Shown here: positions 11,613-22,839 of the stretch, piece after piece
Layout of the letters: each line of letters starts with the position of its first letter
Position numbering within the stretch: position 1 is the stretch's first letter
Assembly (NCBI RefSeq): GCF_000208865.1
Contig: NC_018395.1
Coordinates: 1,271,920 to 1,335,919 of the forward strand
Length of the DNA stretch: 64,000 nt
Origin: Neospora caninum Liverpool
Taxonomy: Eukaryota > Apicomplexa > Conoidasida > Eucoccidiorida > Sarcocystidae
Direction: 5' to 3'
Made by a program: the position numbers and the translations under genes
Notes under the pieces: model-generated
Seen by the model: the letters and a program-made list of their open reading frames with translations, nothing else
Databases searched by the model: none
Told to the model about the DNA's origin: nothing

Positions 11613-14355
11613 ACGACCGGCAGTGAAGAGACGACCACCGAGAGCGAATGACAGCCGGCGATGTATCCACCTCCATGGAGGTGAACGAAAAGGTTAAAAA
11701 GGGACGGTTTTTGGAGGTAGGCGGCAGTGGATAGGTGCCTGCAACGAAAGCACTCTCGATACGTTCTTTCGTACAGAGCATACATCCCCGGGAGAGAAAG
11801 CGGTATTTGCGTTCCCGAAGAAGAGAGGCCCAGTTGGGCGGTGCGCACTCTGTGCGCCTTCGCGGGAAGAGCAAGGCGCTTGTTGTCTCCTTACCGGCTG
11901 AAGCGGCGACTTCTTGGAATGTCTCCCGAGCGAGATTTCTCTCCTCGCCTAGCTCAGGCTCGGATTTTCTCGCGACATCCGCGTCCTTCTTTTCTTCTTT
12001 CTGATCGCTTCCGTGGAGTCGCTTTTCACATCGTTCTTCGTGGTCGTGTTCATCGTCCTTTCGCCGCCATCCGCTCTCCCTGCTTTTCTTTTGTTGGTCT
12101 TCTTGCCCGTCTCCCTCTCGCTTCAATCCCCCAGTCCCCTCGCTCTCTGGAGTCGCGCTGGCGGCTTCACTCTCATCGCTCGGCTCTTCCTGTCCTTCCA
12201 ATGAGGAAAAGAGAGGCCAGACTCCGCGACCCTCTCCCGGCCCGCGATCACGAAAGGTCCCCTGCCGACGGCTGCTCTCTTTCTCCGTCCCAGGGTGGTG
12301 TGAGAATCCGCATGCAGGCCGCGCTGTGGAAGAAGGCGGGCGTGTCGAAGAGGAGACGCCCCGGCCAGAAGCGAAGTCTCTCCCGCGCCACGAGGCGGTC
12401 GAAGCTGAGGAAGGCGCGAAGTCGGCGGGGTGCGGGTGAGCTCCAGAAGAGGCAGCCAGTGACGGCAACGAGTAGAGAGAGGACGACGAGAGAGAGAACG
12501 AAGACGATGACGAGAAAGGAGGGGACGACGTTGGCGATCCGAGGGAGGAACGGGAGGGATTTGAAGAGAACTGTGACATGCTCAGAAAAACATCTCTTTC
12601 ATCTACTTCGTACAGTCGCGCGGGCTCTGATAGGAACGCGTTGTGCCTTCGAAGTGAAGCGGTCTCTCCCTCACCGTGCCTGGTCTTCAACTCTGACTTG
12701 TGCTCCGTTCCTTCTCTTTCTTCGCTTCCTCCCGAGAGCCCGCCCTCGTCGATGAATCGGAGGTCGTGCCTCGTGTCCCCTCTCGTCAGGTCGTGGACTG
12801 CGTCTTCCGTGTCTGGGTTGCCCCTATCTGTTTCACCCGCTTCACCTTCTTCGGCGCCCTCCGCCCTGTCGCGTGTGCCTGCCTCGTCCTCCCACTCTTC
12901 TTCCCCGCACCGCAGCGTCTGTGGAAAGGACTCCCAGCAGATCGATTCTTCAGACGGCCCCGAGGGAGAAGGCGAAGAGCACGGAGTCGAGGCGGTCGGC
13001 GAGAGAAGAAACGAGGCGAGCGGAGAACAGGGGCTATTTAGCGGTCTTTGGCAGCCGCAAAGCGGGTCAGGAGACACAGAATGCGTCTCCCTTTTTCCAG
13101 ATGCGTTTTTCCGAGTTACGTCGGAGGCAGAGGAACACGGTTTCGACAGGGGCAGAGACGAAGCAAGCAACAGCGCGGCTGGTGCGCGGAGAAAGCAACT
13201 GGTGTTCTCTCTCCGACCTGTCTCCTGTCCAGCACGGTTCGACGGAGTTTGGCGGGGCGGGGAGGCGTTTGGAGACGAAGAACGGCGAGAAGACCGGGGC
13301 GACGACCGCGGCGAGAGAGAACAGAACAACGATGACGCAAAAGGAGAGAAGAGCAAAGACCTCGACGGGTTTGGCGCTTCGCTGCAGAGAGATGAGACCG
13401 GCAGGGCTGCAGCAGATGGACGCCGCGGGGTGCGCCTTACTGGCAGCCGAAGCGCCGCCGGGCGACTTGCGTTCAAAAGAACGCGACAGGAGAGCTTGCG
13501 AGGGAAGAGCGAAGCTGGAGCTGTACAGAGAGAGGAACGGAGAAGGCGGGGACCGCGCGTCAAAAGGAGTCGACTGAAAAGGTGCGGAAGGCTTTGTGCA
13601 AGAGGAAGCGACGCCAGACTGAGGGAGACGCGGTCATTTTCGGCGACGGCGTAGCAAATTGTGAGGAACAGGCTTATCCAAAAAAAGACTAAAAAGGGGA
13701 TTGCGCGCCTCTGAGGAAAGAACGTTCGGCGTGGACGGTGGACTCGTCTCTGACGCGTTGGCGGGCTCAAGGAAGAGAGTCCCGGAGACGGTGCAGGGCC
13801 ATGATCGCCCGTGAACGCCACGTGGAGAGAAGGCCGGCGAAAACGCCCTCGATGGAGCAGACGCAGACCTAACACTGCGCGTTTCATGCAGAACAGGCAA
13901 GAGGCAGGAACGGAGAGAGGAGACGGGCACGAACCAGAAGGTCGAAGAGCAGAGAAGAACCACGGGAGGGGAGCAGCCAGCGAGGACGGGGACCGCAGAG
14001 TCTCGGGGCACGCGTGCGCTCGCTGCGACCCGCCTTCGCTCTCACTGCACTCAGAAGGTTTTTGTCGAAGGGAACAGAGGCCCTCGCTGCTTGGCAGCGA
14101 CGATCCCGTCTTTGTTCGTCTTTTCACTGTGAGTTTCCTCGCACGTCTCTTCCGCTCTCGCTGGAACATTTGCAAACCTCGGCGAGCAAAGACGCGTTTC
14201 TCCCGCAGTCCTAATCGGCACGGTGTACAGACACCCGGAGGGACGGTCCGATGTCCAGGAAATTCATGCCAATCCGGGTAACGGCCGCACGGCAGGCTGG
14301 GCTTCCCATTGGACTGCTTCTTCCGTGTGCCTTCCCCGGCACTGCTTTTTCCCAT
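4948..14355 (-). CDS. Giant patatin-like phospholipase (iPLA2 type)
   Basis: Predicted serine lipid acyl hydrolase of the patatin/calcium-independent phospholipase A2 family, which cleaves fatty acyl chains from phospholipids with a Ser-Asp dyad. All three family motifs are present: the oxyanion-hole loop DGGGTRG (7504-7524), the nucleophile elbow GTSTGG (7408-7425, Ser about residue 2158) and the catalytic DGA (6631-6639, Asp about residue 2418). Two exons fit: 14355 to about 11775, then 11309-4948, both phase 1 at the junction, giving about 2980 residues. Exon 1 encodes a hydrophobic stretch (IPFLVFFWISLFLTICYAV, about residues 219-237) that could be a signal anchor. The region before the catalytic domain is Glu/Arg/Ser-rich low complexity with short helical parts that resemble armadillo-type repeats. 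A Pro/Gly/Ser-rich insertion splits the catalytic domain between GTSTGG and DGA. The C-terminus is a charged coiled coil. Later Met codons in exon 1 are possible starts. It could correspond to one of the apical patatin-like lipases described in Toxoplasma; this is unproven. Confidence 0.9.
11527..11610. repeat. CA then TA microsatellite inside the phospholipase intron
   Basis: An (AC)n tract is followed by about 20 TA units. It lies in the intron separating the two long exons of the phospholipase gene (roughly 11310-11774), which also explains why open frames on both strands run through it with alternating Tyr/Ile. Confidence 0.95.
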
Positions 14356-17300
14356 TCTGCCTTCTGCCTAGAGAGCTCAAGAAAACTGGCGACACACACG
14401 CGACACTCTTCAGCAAAATACGCTGCCAAAGGCCCGAGGAAAGAGGAGATTTTTCCCCTCTCCTCTCCACGATGCATCGTCACGCACACGGGTGGCTCTT
14501 CCCGATGGGAAGGGCCACGGCTCCTTGTGGCGTAGAAAGTGGGCCTCGTGAAGAAAGCATCAGGAAACAGAAACGCAAGGGGGGAAAACAGAGAAGTGCA
14601 GTGACAGCTGCTTCGACCCTGCGATGGGAGGGAAAATCGCGTGCATGGTCACCGGGGCGAACAGACACTTCCCAGAATACCCCCCGCCAGCGCGTCGGAA
14701 ACGGTAGCTGGTGTTCGAAACGAGGGGAAACGGGAAAAGCTCGGGCTTTTTTGCGGACTGAAGACCACTCGCTAGATTTACGTTTATCGAAGTTTTAAAT
14801 GGGGCAAAAAACCAGCCGGAAGTTCCCCAACTTCCTCCACAACAGGACCTCACATCTGCCCAGACTCTCTCGAGCTTCCTCGCCGCGTCCAAGGCTCAGG
14901 CGATCCGTCTTTGGTGAGAAACATGAGAGAGAACTCTCGACATCACGTTCTTCAGTATCGTTTCTTCCCAATTTCAAACTGAGGCAAGCAAAGGCGTCTC
15001 CTTCCCCACCGAGAACAACAAACATCGGCAGGATGCACACATGCATCCGGCCGCAAACATGCGGTTAGCAGGTGTCTTGCCCACTCCAGAGCCCCATGGC
15101 GCTTGCGAACTTTGCTAGAACATTTCGAGAACACGACACCAAGTCAAACTGCGGACCACTCCCAGTCCCTGTGCAAGTGGTTTGCTTTCTGTAGCGTCTG
15201 TAAAATCTCTGTTAGCAAGGAGAAGGCACAACGAGGGGTTTCGCTCGAACTGCCGCACGCCGGACGCTCAATGAGGGTTTATAGCTTCCCCCTTCAGAGT
15301 GTCGTTGCGAAGCCCCCAAGAAAGTCGAGGGAATGTGGAGCCATGACTCGTCACGCTCCTATGGCATCGTCTTTCTTGTATGCATAGAATCCTTCATGTC
15401 GTTTAGGACCAAACTTCTTCCCTTTTTTCCCTCCGGAAGAGGACAACGGAGACGTTGTGCCTACAACGCCGTTCGGGCACTTCCAGATCGGCGCAATTGC
15501 ATCGTAGGCGCCGGCCGCGTCGTTCCTGGGGCTTCACGAAGAAAAATCGAAACTTTAGCTGCACGGTGTTGTTGCCGACACCTGAAATGAGGAAGTGGCG
15601 AAAGTTCTTTCCTGTCACGGTGGTTTCCTGGCGTTCGTGTTCCGATGAAATGTGGGAGAGCAAAGGGTCGCCGGCTGCTTCAGTCGGCTCGTTGCGTGTC
15701 GCACTAGAGGTTTCTCAGTGGCGCAGCCTCACTCAGACCTAACACTCTGCAGCATCGATAGCCAGTGGCAGTGGACAACTGATGCCATGTACCTTCAAAA
15801 AATCTAAGGAGGCCAGTAGGCAACAGTCTCAGGAGCAACACCAGACAGGCGAGAGGTGACATCTTATCCGTTTCGTCGACGGGACGTCGTTAACATCATC
15901 AGAGGTGTCGGGGAGTAGTGGACAAACAACAGTTTATAGCCTCTGGTTCGCTTCCATTTAGTCCGGTGAACGCAACTCCGCTGTCGACTCCTGGCTGGTG
16001 GGCATGCAAGCGAAAAAGCAAGCGGGTTATTTATGGATACAGGCGTCTCAGAAAGTTGTTTTGGGGGGGCTACGAGGAAGAGAGAAGAATGAGTCGCGAC
16101 GCCAACCTAGCGAAATATCCTTTACACGCTGCCAGCTGGATCTTCACCAGCGAAAGGTCCCAAAAGTCCCTCACTTGTTCCTCAGGCAGACGCAATATAC
16201 AGCTGAGGTCAAAGCAGCTTCTGGAATAGGAACGTGACTCTTACACTGAAGGCCTATGCGGTGCGTGCATGTTTTTATCTTTCAGGGGGCGACGTGATGA
16301 TTCTAACAGAACAGCTGAGAAGTCGTATAGGAACACCTTAGGTTCCTCCGTGAACCGTGTCCAGCGGGCGGATAAGTCTCAAAATAATCCAATGACGCGA
16401 CGGTGCATGCGACCTCGAAAAGACGACGTTACCGTTCTTTCCCAGCTCTGAAACAGTGCCCAAAAACTTCACGCGAGCACTCGCTCGCCGGTTCCGGCAA
16501 TATGCTCGTAATGGGGAACGGAGACACAAGACGTCCGGATATCTCCGGGATTGGCCGTTTCCTCTCTCTGTCGCGCTGTGGCGTGTTCTGTGCTTACTCG
16601 TACGGAACTGTAACAAGAGGATTGAGTGATGCTTCGTCATTATTGACCACACAACACAGGGAAGGGAATGTCGACTGGTCTGAGCAACGAACACAGGTTT
16701 CACCCGCTCATTTCACCTCTGAAACAGAAAAAAACGGGCACGGAAGTAAGTGTAGAGCGGTGCGTTCATATCGCTTGACGTCAGCATGACATGAATGGAG
16801 CGAATCAACGGACAACCCCCTTCCTGACCTTGATTTTTCGAATCAGCAGGCCAACGCCCGCAGAACACTACAGTCTCTCTTCCTTTATCAGTTAGTGGCG
16901 CCGGATGGCGTCGTTTATTGTTTCAGATTTATTCTCATCTCCGGGTTCCCTTTCTCACAGCGTTTCTGTCCTCACAATTCTGTTCAGAGACTCTTTCTCT
17001 AGGTGTGGCCTGGCCGAGACTTCACCTTGGCTACGTGGAGGATACTACGTATCTGATGTAGCATGAAAACGATTCTTTGTTGACTTGGAACCGGCAAACA
17101 AAGGCATTCAAAGTCTAAACCAATAGTCCAACACGTACTGCTTCTTGCATCAACGACACTAACACCTTTTTTGCAGTTGTGACTCCGAGGTGCGATAATT
17201 CTCCACCGATACTCAAGTGGACGAGTCGTGACAGAGGCTGGGCAGCGTGCGCCGGTGGCCATGCATGCATGGCCCGGACTACAGAGGCATCGACAGCAGC

Positions 17301-17915
17301 ACCCTGCTCAATGAAGACGCTCGGTTTACGTCCGTCAAGTATCGCTCACCAAATTATTGTGTCGTCAGCGAAAAAAGGAGTCCACACTCCACTTGCCTTT
17401 CCACTTTATCCCCTCCCTGTGCGCGCATTTTGCCATACCCTGGCGCGGCAGTCCACCAGACATACATGTGGCGTCTGCAACCAGTCTCTATATTTGTGTT
17501 TGACTTCTAGCGTGTTACTGGGCCAGTCAGTTTGATCGAGGATTCAGGCTCTTTTCTTCTAACTGGGAGATCTCTTCTGATTTTTTTTCCCGTGCCGGCA
17601 GGTCTTGGTGTACAGACAGGGATGGCAGCCAAGGTTCTTTCTTCTCGTAACCTCTGATGCATGCAAGCTTCGACGTCCAAGATCCTCGAAAAGGAACCGT
17701 TTCCTTCAAACGACACTTTTGTTCTGTGGCCACACATGTCTCTTCGTTTTCAAAAAAGCTATCGCGTCTCCGTTTTTTCTGCCGACCACGCCCTGGTGAC
17801 AGATTTTTAGGCGCCTCCGGGCCTCCACCGCCGTGCCGAAGGAGCACTCCGTTGCACGCCATTCGAGTACGAACGTCGGCTGCCATCCACCATATTATAT
17901 CTCTTTTCGTTCTTC
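14356..17915. other. Divergent intergenic region
   Basis: This 3.6-kb region lies between the start of the phospholipase gene (-) and the start of RPB4 (+), so it should hold both promoters and 5' UTRs. Open frames on both strands are short and overlapping, with no domain-like sequence. The clearest element is the perfect palindrome at 17257-17274. I see no RNA gene. Confidence 0.6.
17257..17274. promoter_or_regulatory. 18-base perfect palindrome containing TGCATGCA
   Basis: The sequence GGCCATGCATGCATGGCC equals its own reverse complement. It lies about 640 bases upstream of the RPB4 start codon. The core TGCATGC is a known binding motif of some apicomplexan AP2-family transcription factors. 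A role in RPB4 or phospholipase transcription is inference from position only. Confidence 0.4.
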
Positions 17916-19518
17916 ATGGAGCGCAAAATCGACTCACATTTCATGGGACTAGGCCCAGGTACGTGGCATATGTGTCAAAAAGTGGCGAGGAAAACGGACC
18001 TGTCCGTGTTGGTACGCCTTGATTGCCACAGAAAAATTCCCTCTCTCGCTCACACATCGTCAAGCTTGTTAGTGATTCTTTGGCTCTGCTGGGCCGTATG
18101 TTGTGTCTCTGCCTCTCTCCGGAATCAGCTTCAATGAATAGACTCGCGGAGGAAGACGGCAGTGCCGACAATCGGCTGTGGCCCAAGACTTTGTCATTGC
18201 CGCTGTTTTCTATTCGCTTTGCCGCCGATGACGATGTTTATCGCGGCCTTTGTAGGCATGCTGGTGACTGCATATTCGCGGCAGTAGGAGTGCAGGAGCA
18301 TTTGTATACGTTTCCTTTTTATCGGTAGGCTGCCTTCGTGCGTCAAATTTAGAGGTTTTCTTCGCGCCTCGCCTTGAACGCGTCGGCAACCCGCGAAGGC
18401 GTGGGCCCCGCGTCAGTGTGCCACAAGCGCCTGTAACTGGCCGTGTTTCCCCGTTTCTTTGCTGCCATGCTCTTTTCAGAGTTCCGCTCGGCGAAATGTT
18501 TGAATTTGTGTGAATTGCAACTGATCCTCAGTGATCAGCTCCGCCTGCCGAACACGCGATCGGCTGAGGCTCAGGGGTAGGCTTCTTCATGACGAGGTGC
18601 AGCCAAACAACAATGGTAGCTCTCTTCGATGGCGCTCCATAATCACGGTACAAAGTGATCTGTGTCCGTACGCCGGGCACGTTCTGTGCCGCGTGTCGTA
18701 CTCGAGGTCTTACGTGCCGTCACGTGTCTGTGGCCACTGGCCTCGCTCCGTGTGGGTGTCTCCACAGCTTGCTTAAGGCGTCCTACGACTACAGCACGCG
18801 GTTCGCGAAGCTCCTGACTCGCAACATTATTGTCGATCTACGAAAGTAGGGGTTCTCAAGCGTCGAGCGTCGATGCATGTCTTCACGCCGCGTTCGTTGC
18901 CCAGAAATGCCTTGAAGTGTCTACAGTCCGCGTAACGAAGCGTTTCCCCAGATTCAGCGGAATCCAGAGCCTGAGGATGTGGTTAAAATACGTGCGTAGC
19001 ATTCACGATAGACGAAAGAGCTTTGCCGGTCTTCTGGCGTCGAGATCGTAGCCTCTGCCAGGAGTTGCCGACTGCCACTTCACACCTTGAGTCTCTGGTT
19101 CTTTGTCGAGTTGTTTTACGCTCTCCTTAACGTTTCTTTTCCCACCCGGTCTTTGTTTTCTTCGGGGATTTGAGAGTCCCTGTTTTCACGTTTTGAGGAG
19201 GGGGCGAGGCGAATCCGTTACACGTGGGTGCGAAACGCGGCATTTTCGGTATGGTTACACGTGGGTGCGAAACGCGGCATTTTCGGTATGGCATAATGTC
19301 AAGCACTGATGTTTGGTTGTTTTTCCCCTGCGTTTCTTTGCAGTAATCTCGAGCGAGAGGGAGATCTTCACCAGTTCGAGATCGCCCAGCTGGTGAACCT
19401 GCTCCCCAAGTCACTAGACGAAGCGAAAGCTCTCATTCCCACTCTCAACCGTTTGCCTGCGCCTCGGCTGCAACGCATTCTCGATCTGCTCGAAATGTTC
19501 CGCGTACATGCTGCTTGA
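17916..19518 (+). CDS. RPB4: RNA polymerase II subunit RPB4
   Basis: Non-catalytic subunit that pairs with RPB7 to form the stalk of RNA polymerase II in the nucleus. Four exons join in phase: 17916-17958, 18480-18576, 18768-18845 and 19344-19518, giving 130 residues, close to the usual family size. Exon 1 ends in MGLGP, joined to EFRSAKCLNLCELQLIL, which matches the N-terminal Rpb4 helix. Next comes YDYSTRFAKLLTRN, the equivalent of the family segment around 'TLNYTARFSRFKNR'. The last exon, from LHQFEIAQLVNLLPKSLDEA to ALIPTLNRL, matches the conserved HRDC-like C-terminal half. The start is the only Met that gives phase 1 at the first donor. RPC9 of RNA polymerase III is a related alternative, but the 'EAKALIPTL' block favours RPB4. 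A 37-base tandem duplication sits in the last intron. Confidence 0.9.
19218..19291. repeat. 37-base perfect tandem duplication in an RPB4 intron
   Basis: Two identical head-to-tail 37-base copies occupy 19218-19254 and 19255-19291. The second copy ends about 50 bases before the acceptor of the last RPB4 exon, near where a branch point would be expected. The lack of any mismatch suggests a recent event. Confidence 0.95.
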
Positions 19519-21533
19519 AACTTCTCAAGAATGAGGCGTGACGATCTTCTGTGAAGTTTTCTGGACGACAGGATGCTCAGGGGTCACCGAAACAGTACTT
19601 TGGCGGCCAGTGGTGTTCCGCACCCTGCAGCTCTGTTTGATGTGGACGTATCGTTTTTTCGAGCAGCCACTGTCGACGACTGTTTCTGTGCAGGCAGTCA
19701 ACATTTTTCGAACCTCTCGTATAGCGGTTCTGCGAGATGTTCGTGCCTCCAAATGCGGTGATGATGCTTAGCGCTAATTCTCATGCCATGCAACGGTGGC
19801 AATCACTCAGAACCTTTCGGTACAGGTGTAAATCTTCGCGTATGATCTGAAGTTCGGTACGTCACTCTTGCTTGGGAGCGGCTGACAGCAGGCCCCCCCT
19901 CCCACCGCCTAGTTTTACCATAATGTGCACGCAAAACCTTGATGTATATACAGCTCAGAGCATCGCGGCAGGCGCTGGAAACTGCATCACCTCTGCAGCC
20001 TCTATGATAGACTTTTTTCATTGGCAAGAAATGGGAATGGCCCAGTGTGAAGGGTCCTACGGTAGACGAATCCCCGACGTCTACGCACTGGGCGTCGCGG
20101 ATAATGGACAAGTTCTGGGGGAACTAAGATACGGGCCATCATCACTTGGACGAACCAAATTGGGACGCATTACGATACCCGTCCTACGGCCATAATCGAC
20201 CACGACGGGTGCTGGCAGAAAGAGAAACTGGTGCATCTTCGAATGATTGACACGCGTCGTGGTTTGCTCCTGAAAGCAACAAGCTGTTGTCAGGCTCGCG
20301 ATAGCCGAAGGCGAACGATACAGTTGAGGATGCTTCGTTCCACGGGACTTCCTGTGGTCCTATTTGAGACTGCTCAGTCAGGTTTTGCAGCAGACCCTGT
20401 TGCTGGCTAGGCAGTCTTCACTCTCTCCAGCTGGCACATTGTCGAATACTAACAAAGCTCGAGAGAATGGTACCGCTAGACGGCGCATCGACGACGAAGA
20501 GTCTAGATAAATGCGGTTGAGCCTTGCCCGTTCCAGCGACTCTCCGTGAGCGAGCTACATCATTTGGTGGGATACCACTGCAGGTGTAGAGTTCTGTTGC
20601 GGTTCCTCCCTCGTTCCCACGATTGACCTGTATTTCTTTTCTCTCCCAGATCATTCGAACCTAGATTCCTGTAGCTTTTCACAGTCGCTGCTGGCACCTT
20701 CACACGGCCCCCACGATCCCCGTGGTTCAGTGGCCCACTACAAAAATGCGTTCTGAGCTGGGGGTTGCTGATTCTCTCTGAAAACATGGGAGCGGAAGCT
20801 GCAGATGCATCCGTCAAAAGCGGGAGGCCTACTGTTCGGAAGGTGTCTCCGTGTAGCTCGACAGTATGGCCACTGATTTTCGTGCGGTCCCCCATATAAT
20901 GTCGAGAAAAGACTCAAGGGGAAAGCCTGCTCCCTGTCCACGAATTGAACGCTGTCCAGCACCGGACAGTAGGGAGAATCTGCGAAAACCGCAGGGAGTT
21001 TCGCAACCCTTGTCAGCGCTTCGGCTCAAGACTTCGTCCGTTACCCTCGAGCGCCCCAATGAACTTTTCTGCAAAGCTTTTTCGCCCGTCTGTTCCAGAA
21101 CCTCGAAATCAGTTTTGAGAGAAAACAGCGCAACACGGCGAATTTGTATATTACGGTCGGCCGTTTATTGGTTGTCAACTCAAAGTCCTCCGGGAAGGCA
21201 ATTCCAGTCCAGCTCATGCCTGTCAGTGAGGCTCTTTTTCAAAGCATATTCGGCTCGCCCCTCGAGCTCACATTGTCCGTTACATCCTGACCACGTGTTC
21301 ATGCTTGATTCCGCGCCAAATCCGAGCTGCATCCCTTTTCAAGCAAGTTGGAAGGCCGGGTGGCGTTCTTTGACTCTACGGGTCTGAGACAAAGATTTTG
21401 GCGGGCACAACAAAGTTTTTGCCAGCTTCACGCTCCACCTCAGCCAATATCCTGGGTTAGCGTTGAAAGCTGGCAGTCGAGAACTTTCTGAGTGCGGGAG
21501 CGACAGTTAACATCTTGTATTTCGGCCAACAAA
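19519..21533. other. Intergenic region between RPB4 and the secreted-protein gene
   Basis: About 2 kb holding the RPB4 3' UTR and the promoter and 5' UTR of the next gene. Two frames stay open for a while on the + strand (19872-20195, 107 codons; 20866-21387, 173 codons). Both overlap open frames on the other strand and resemble no family, so I do not call them genes. No RNA gene or mobile element is evident. Confidence 0.55.
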
Positions 21534-22839
21534 ATGCCAGCGCTTCGCTACGCTTGTGTGGCTGCACTGGCTGCTGCCCTAGTGACTGGTAAGCGAACTT
21601 TACTCTTCTGACACGCGGGAGAGTTGCAGATGTGAGCTTACACACCGGCGTTCACCTTAATCGGCACCAAAACTCCTTTTCTCAAGCATCGAAGAGCGAG
21701 CACCTAGCACCGCTCCCCGACACCGAATGTTTAGACAAAGAAAAGAGGCAATTTCCCGGGGTCCGTAGTCAGGCGAGACGATTGAGGCTGCGACGGTCGC
21801 CAGTCGTGGCCGTTGGTGTAGCCTCTCAGTCGGACACGCCATATACAAGCCTATAAGCTAGCTATGGGTCATACCGTAGGTCGGAGTGAAATATTTGCCG
21901 TAACGAAATCCTCTGTACCCCTCAACACGTTTGTGTAAGGTACAAGCATGTTACGAAGGGAAAGTCTTTCCTTTCCTTTGGAATCGCTCACTTTCAGCTG
22001 CACAGTAGCAAACTGTCCGCGATACAGCACATTTGAAAGGCACGGGCAAACATCCTCAAAATTTCCGCTTCACTTTCTGTGTGAAAATCCCTGTATCCGT
22101 AGGCACCGTGTGCTCGGTTGGAGCGGTATCGGCTGATGAAGTGGTTGTGGTGAACGAACAGAACGCGAAGGCCACTGCCCTTCAATTGATGGAAGGAGTG
22201 CAGGATTTACTAGGACAGTTCCACGAACACCGCGACAGTTTAGAAGCTGCTTCTCCAGCTTACAGAGAGCTGGGGAGTGTCCTGCAACTGCCAATGTTCT
22301 ATCTAGAGGAGCTCATGACGTATTTGGAGCGTTTCATGGCGAGTGGCGCATTGCAGGTACCTTTTCAGGTGGGAACAGAGATCCCTCCCGCTGCCCCAGC
22401 ACCCGCAGTGGCGGACATGTCTCCGTCAATCGCTGAGAGGAGGCGTGCACGAGGCGGAAACTCTGAGATCCGGGTTTTCCTGAATGTTGCGCCATTAACA
22501 ATGTTACAGAAGATATGCCATGGGCACAGGAGTATCTGCGCTGCTGAATTCGAGGACTCCCTATTTCAGGCAGTATCTGTTGTTGCAAATGATCCCAGCT
22601 TTACAAGAAATCGACTGAAACTGGCAGGTCTTTCCGCGAGGAACACTGGCGTCGAGCAAATTGTCGTCATAACAGATGATAGCGACCTCCGGCTTGCCGA
22701 GCTCGCAAAGCAGGCACTGCTTGATATTGCAAAGTGTAGTACTGATTCATCGTTGGCCATATGTCAGACTACTACAGGGAAGCACCTTTCATTCCACAAA
22801 ATTGCCCCAAAAGTGACAAGTATTCGCTCAATACGATGA
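21534..22839 (+). CDS. Small secreted protein of unknown function
   Basis: Two exons (21534-21588 and 22103-22839) join in phase to give 263 residues. The short first exon encodes a typical signal peptide, MPALRYACVAALAAALVTG, and the splice adds a cleavage-like region, TVCSVGAVSADE, so the protein should enter the secretory pathway. The mature part has two helical segments. One is about residues 35-110 (LMEGVQDLLGQFHEHRDSLE; FYLEELMTYLERFMASG). The other, about 150-235, contains FEDSLFQAVSVVANDPSF and DSDLRLAELAKQALLDIAKC. A Pro/Ala-rich linker separates them. The second part faintly recalls armadillo-type exchange factors such as Sil1/Fes1, but similarity is too weak to name it. In this group such proteins may go to the ER, dense granules or the vacuole; the sequence does not decide. 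No transmembrane segment follows the signal peptide. Confidence 0.7.

Noticed and set aside
19872..20195. 107-codon frame between RPB4 and the secreted-protein gene
   Set aside because: The composition looks somewhat protein-like, but an open frame of similar size lies on the other strand and no family, splice partner or signal peptide is visible.
20866..21387. 173-codon frame upstream of the secreted-protein gene
   Set aside because: Rich in Ser, Arg, Pro and Cys, no domain, and close to the start of a real gene, so more likely 5' UTR or promoter sequence.
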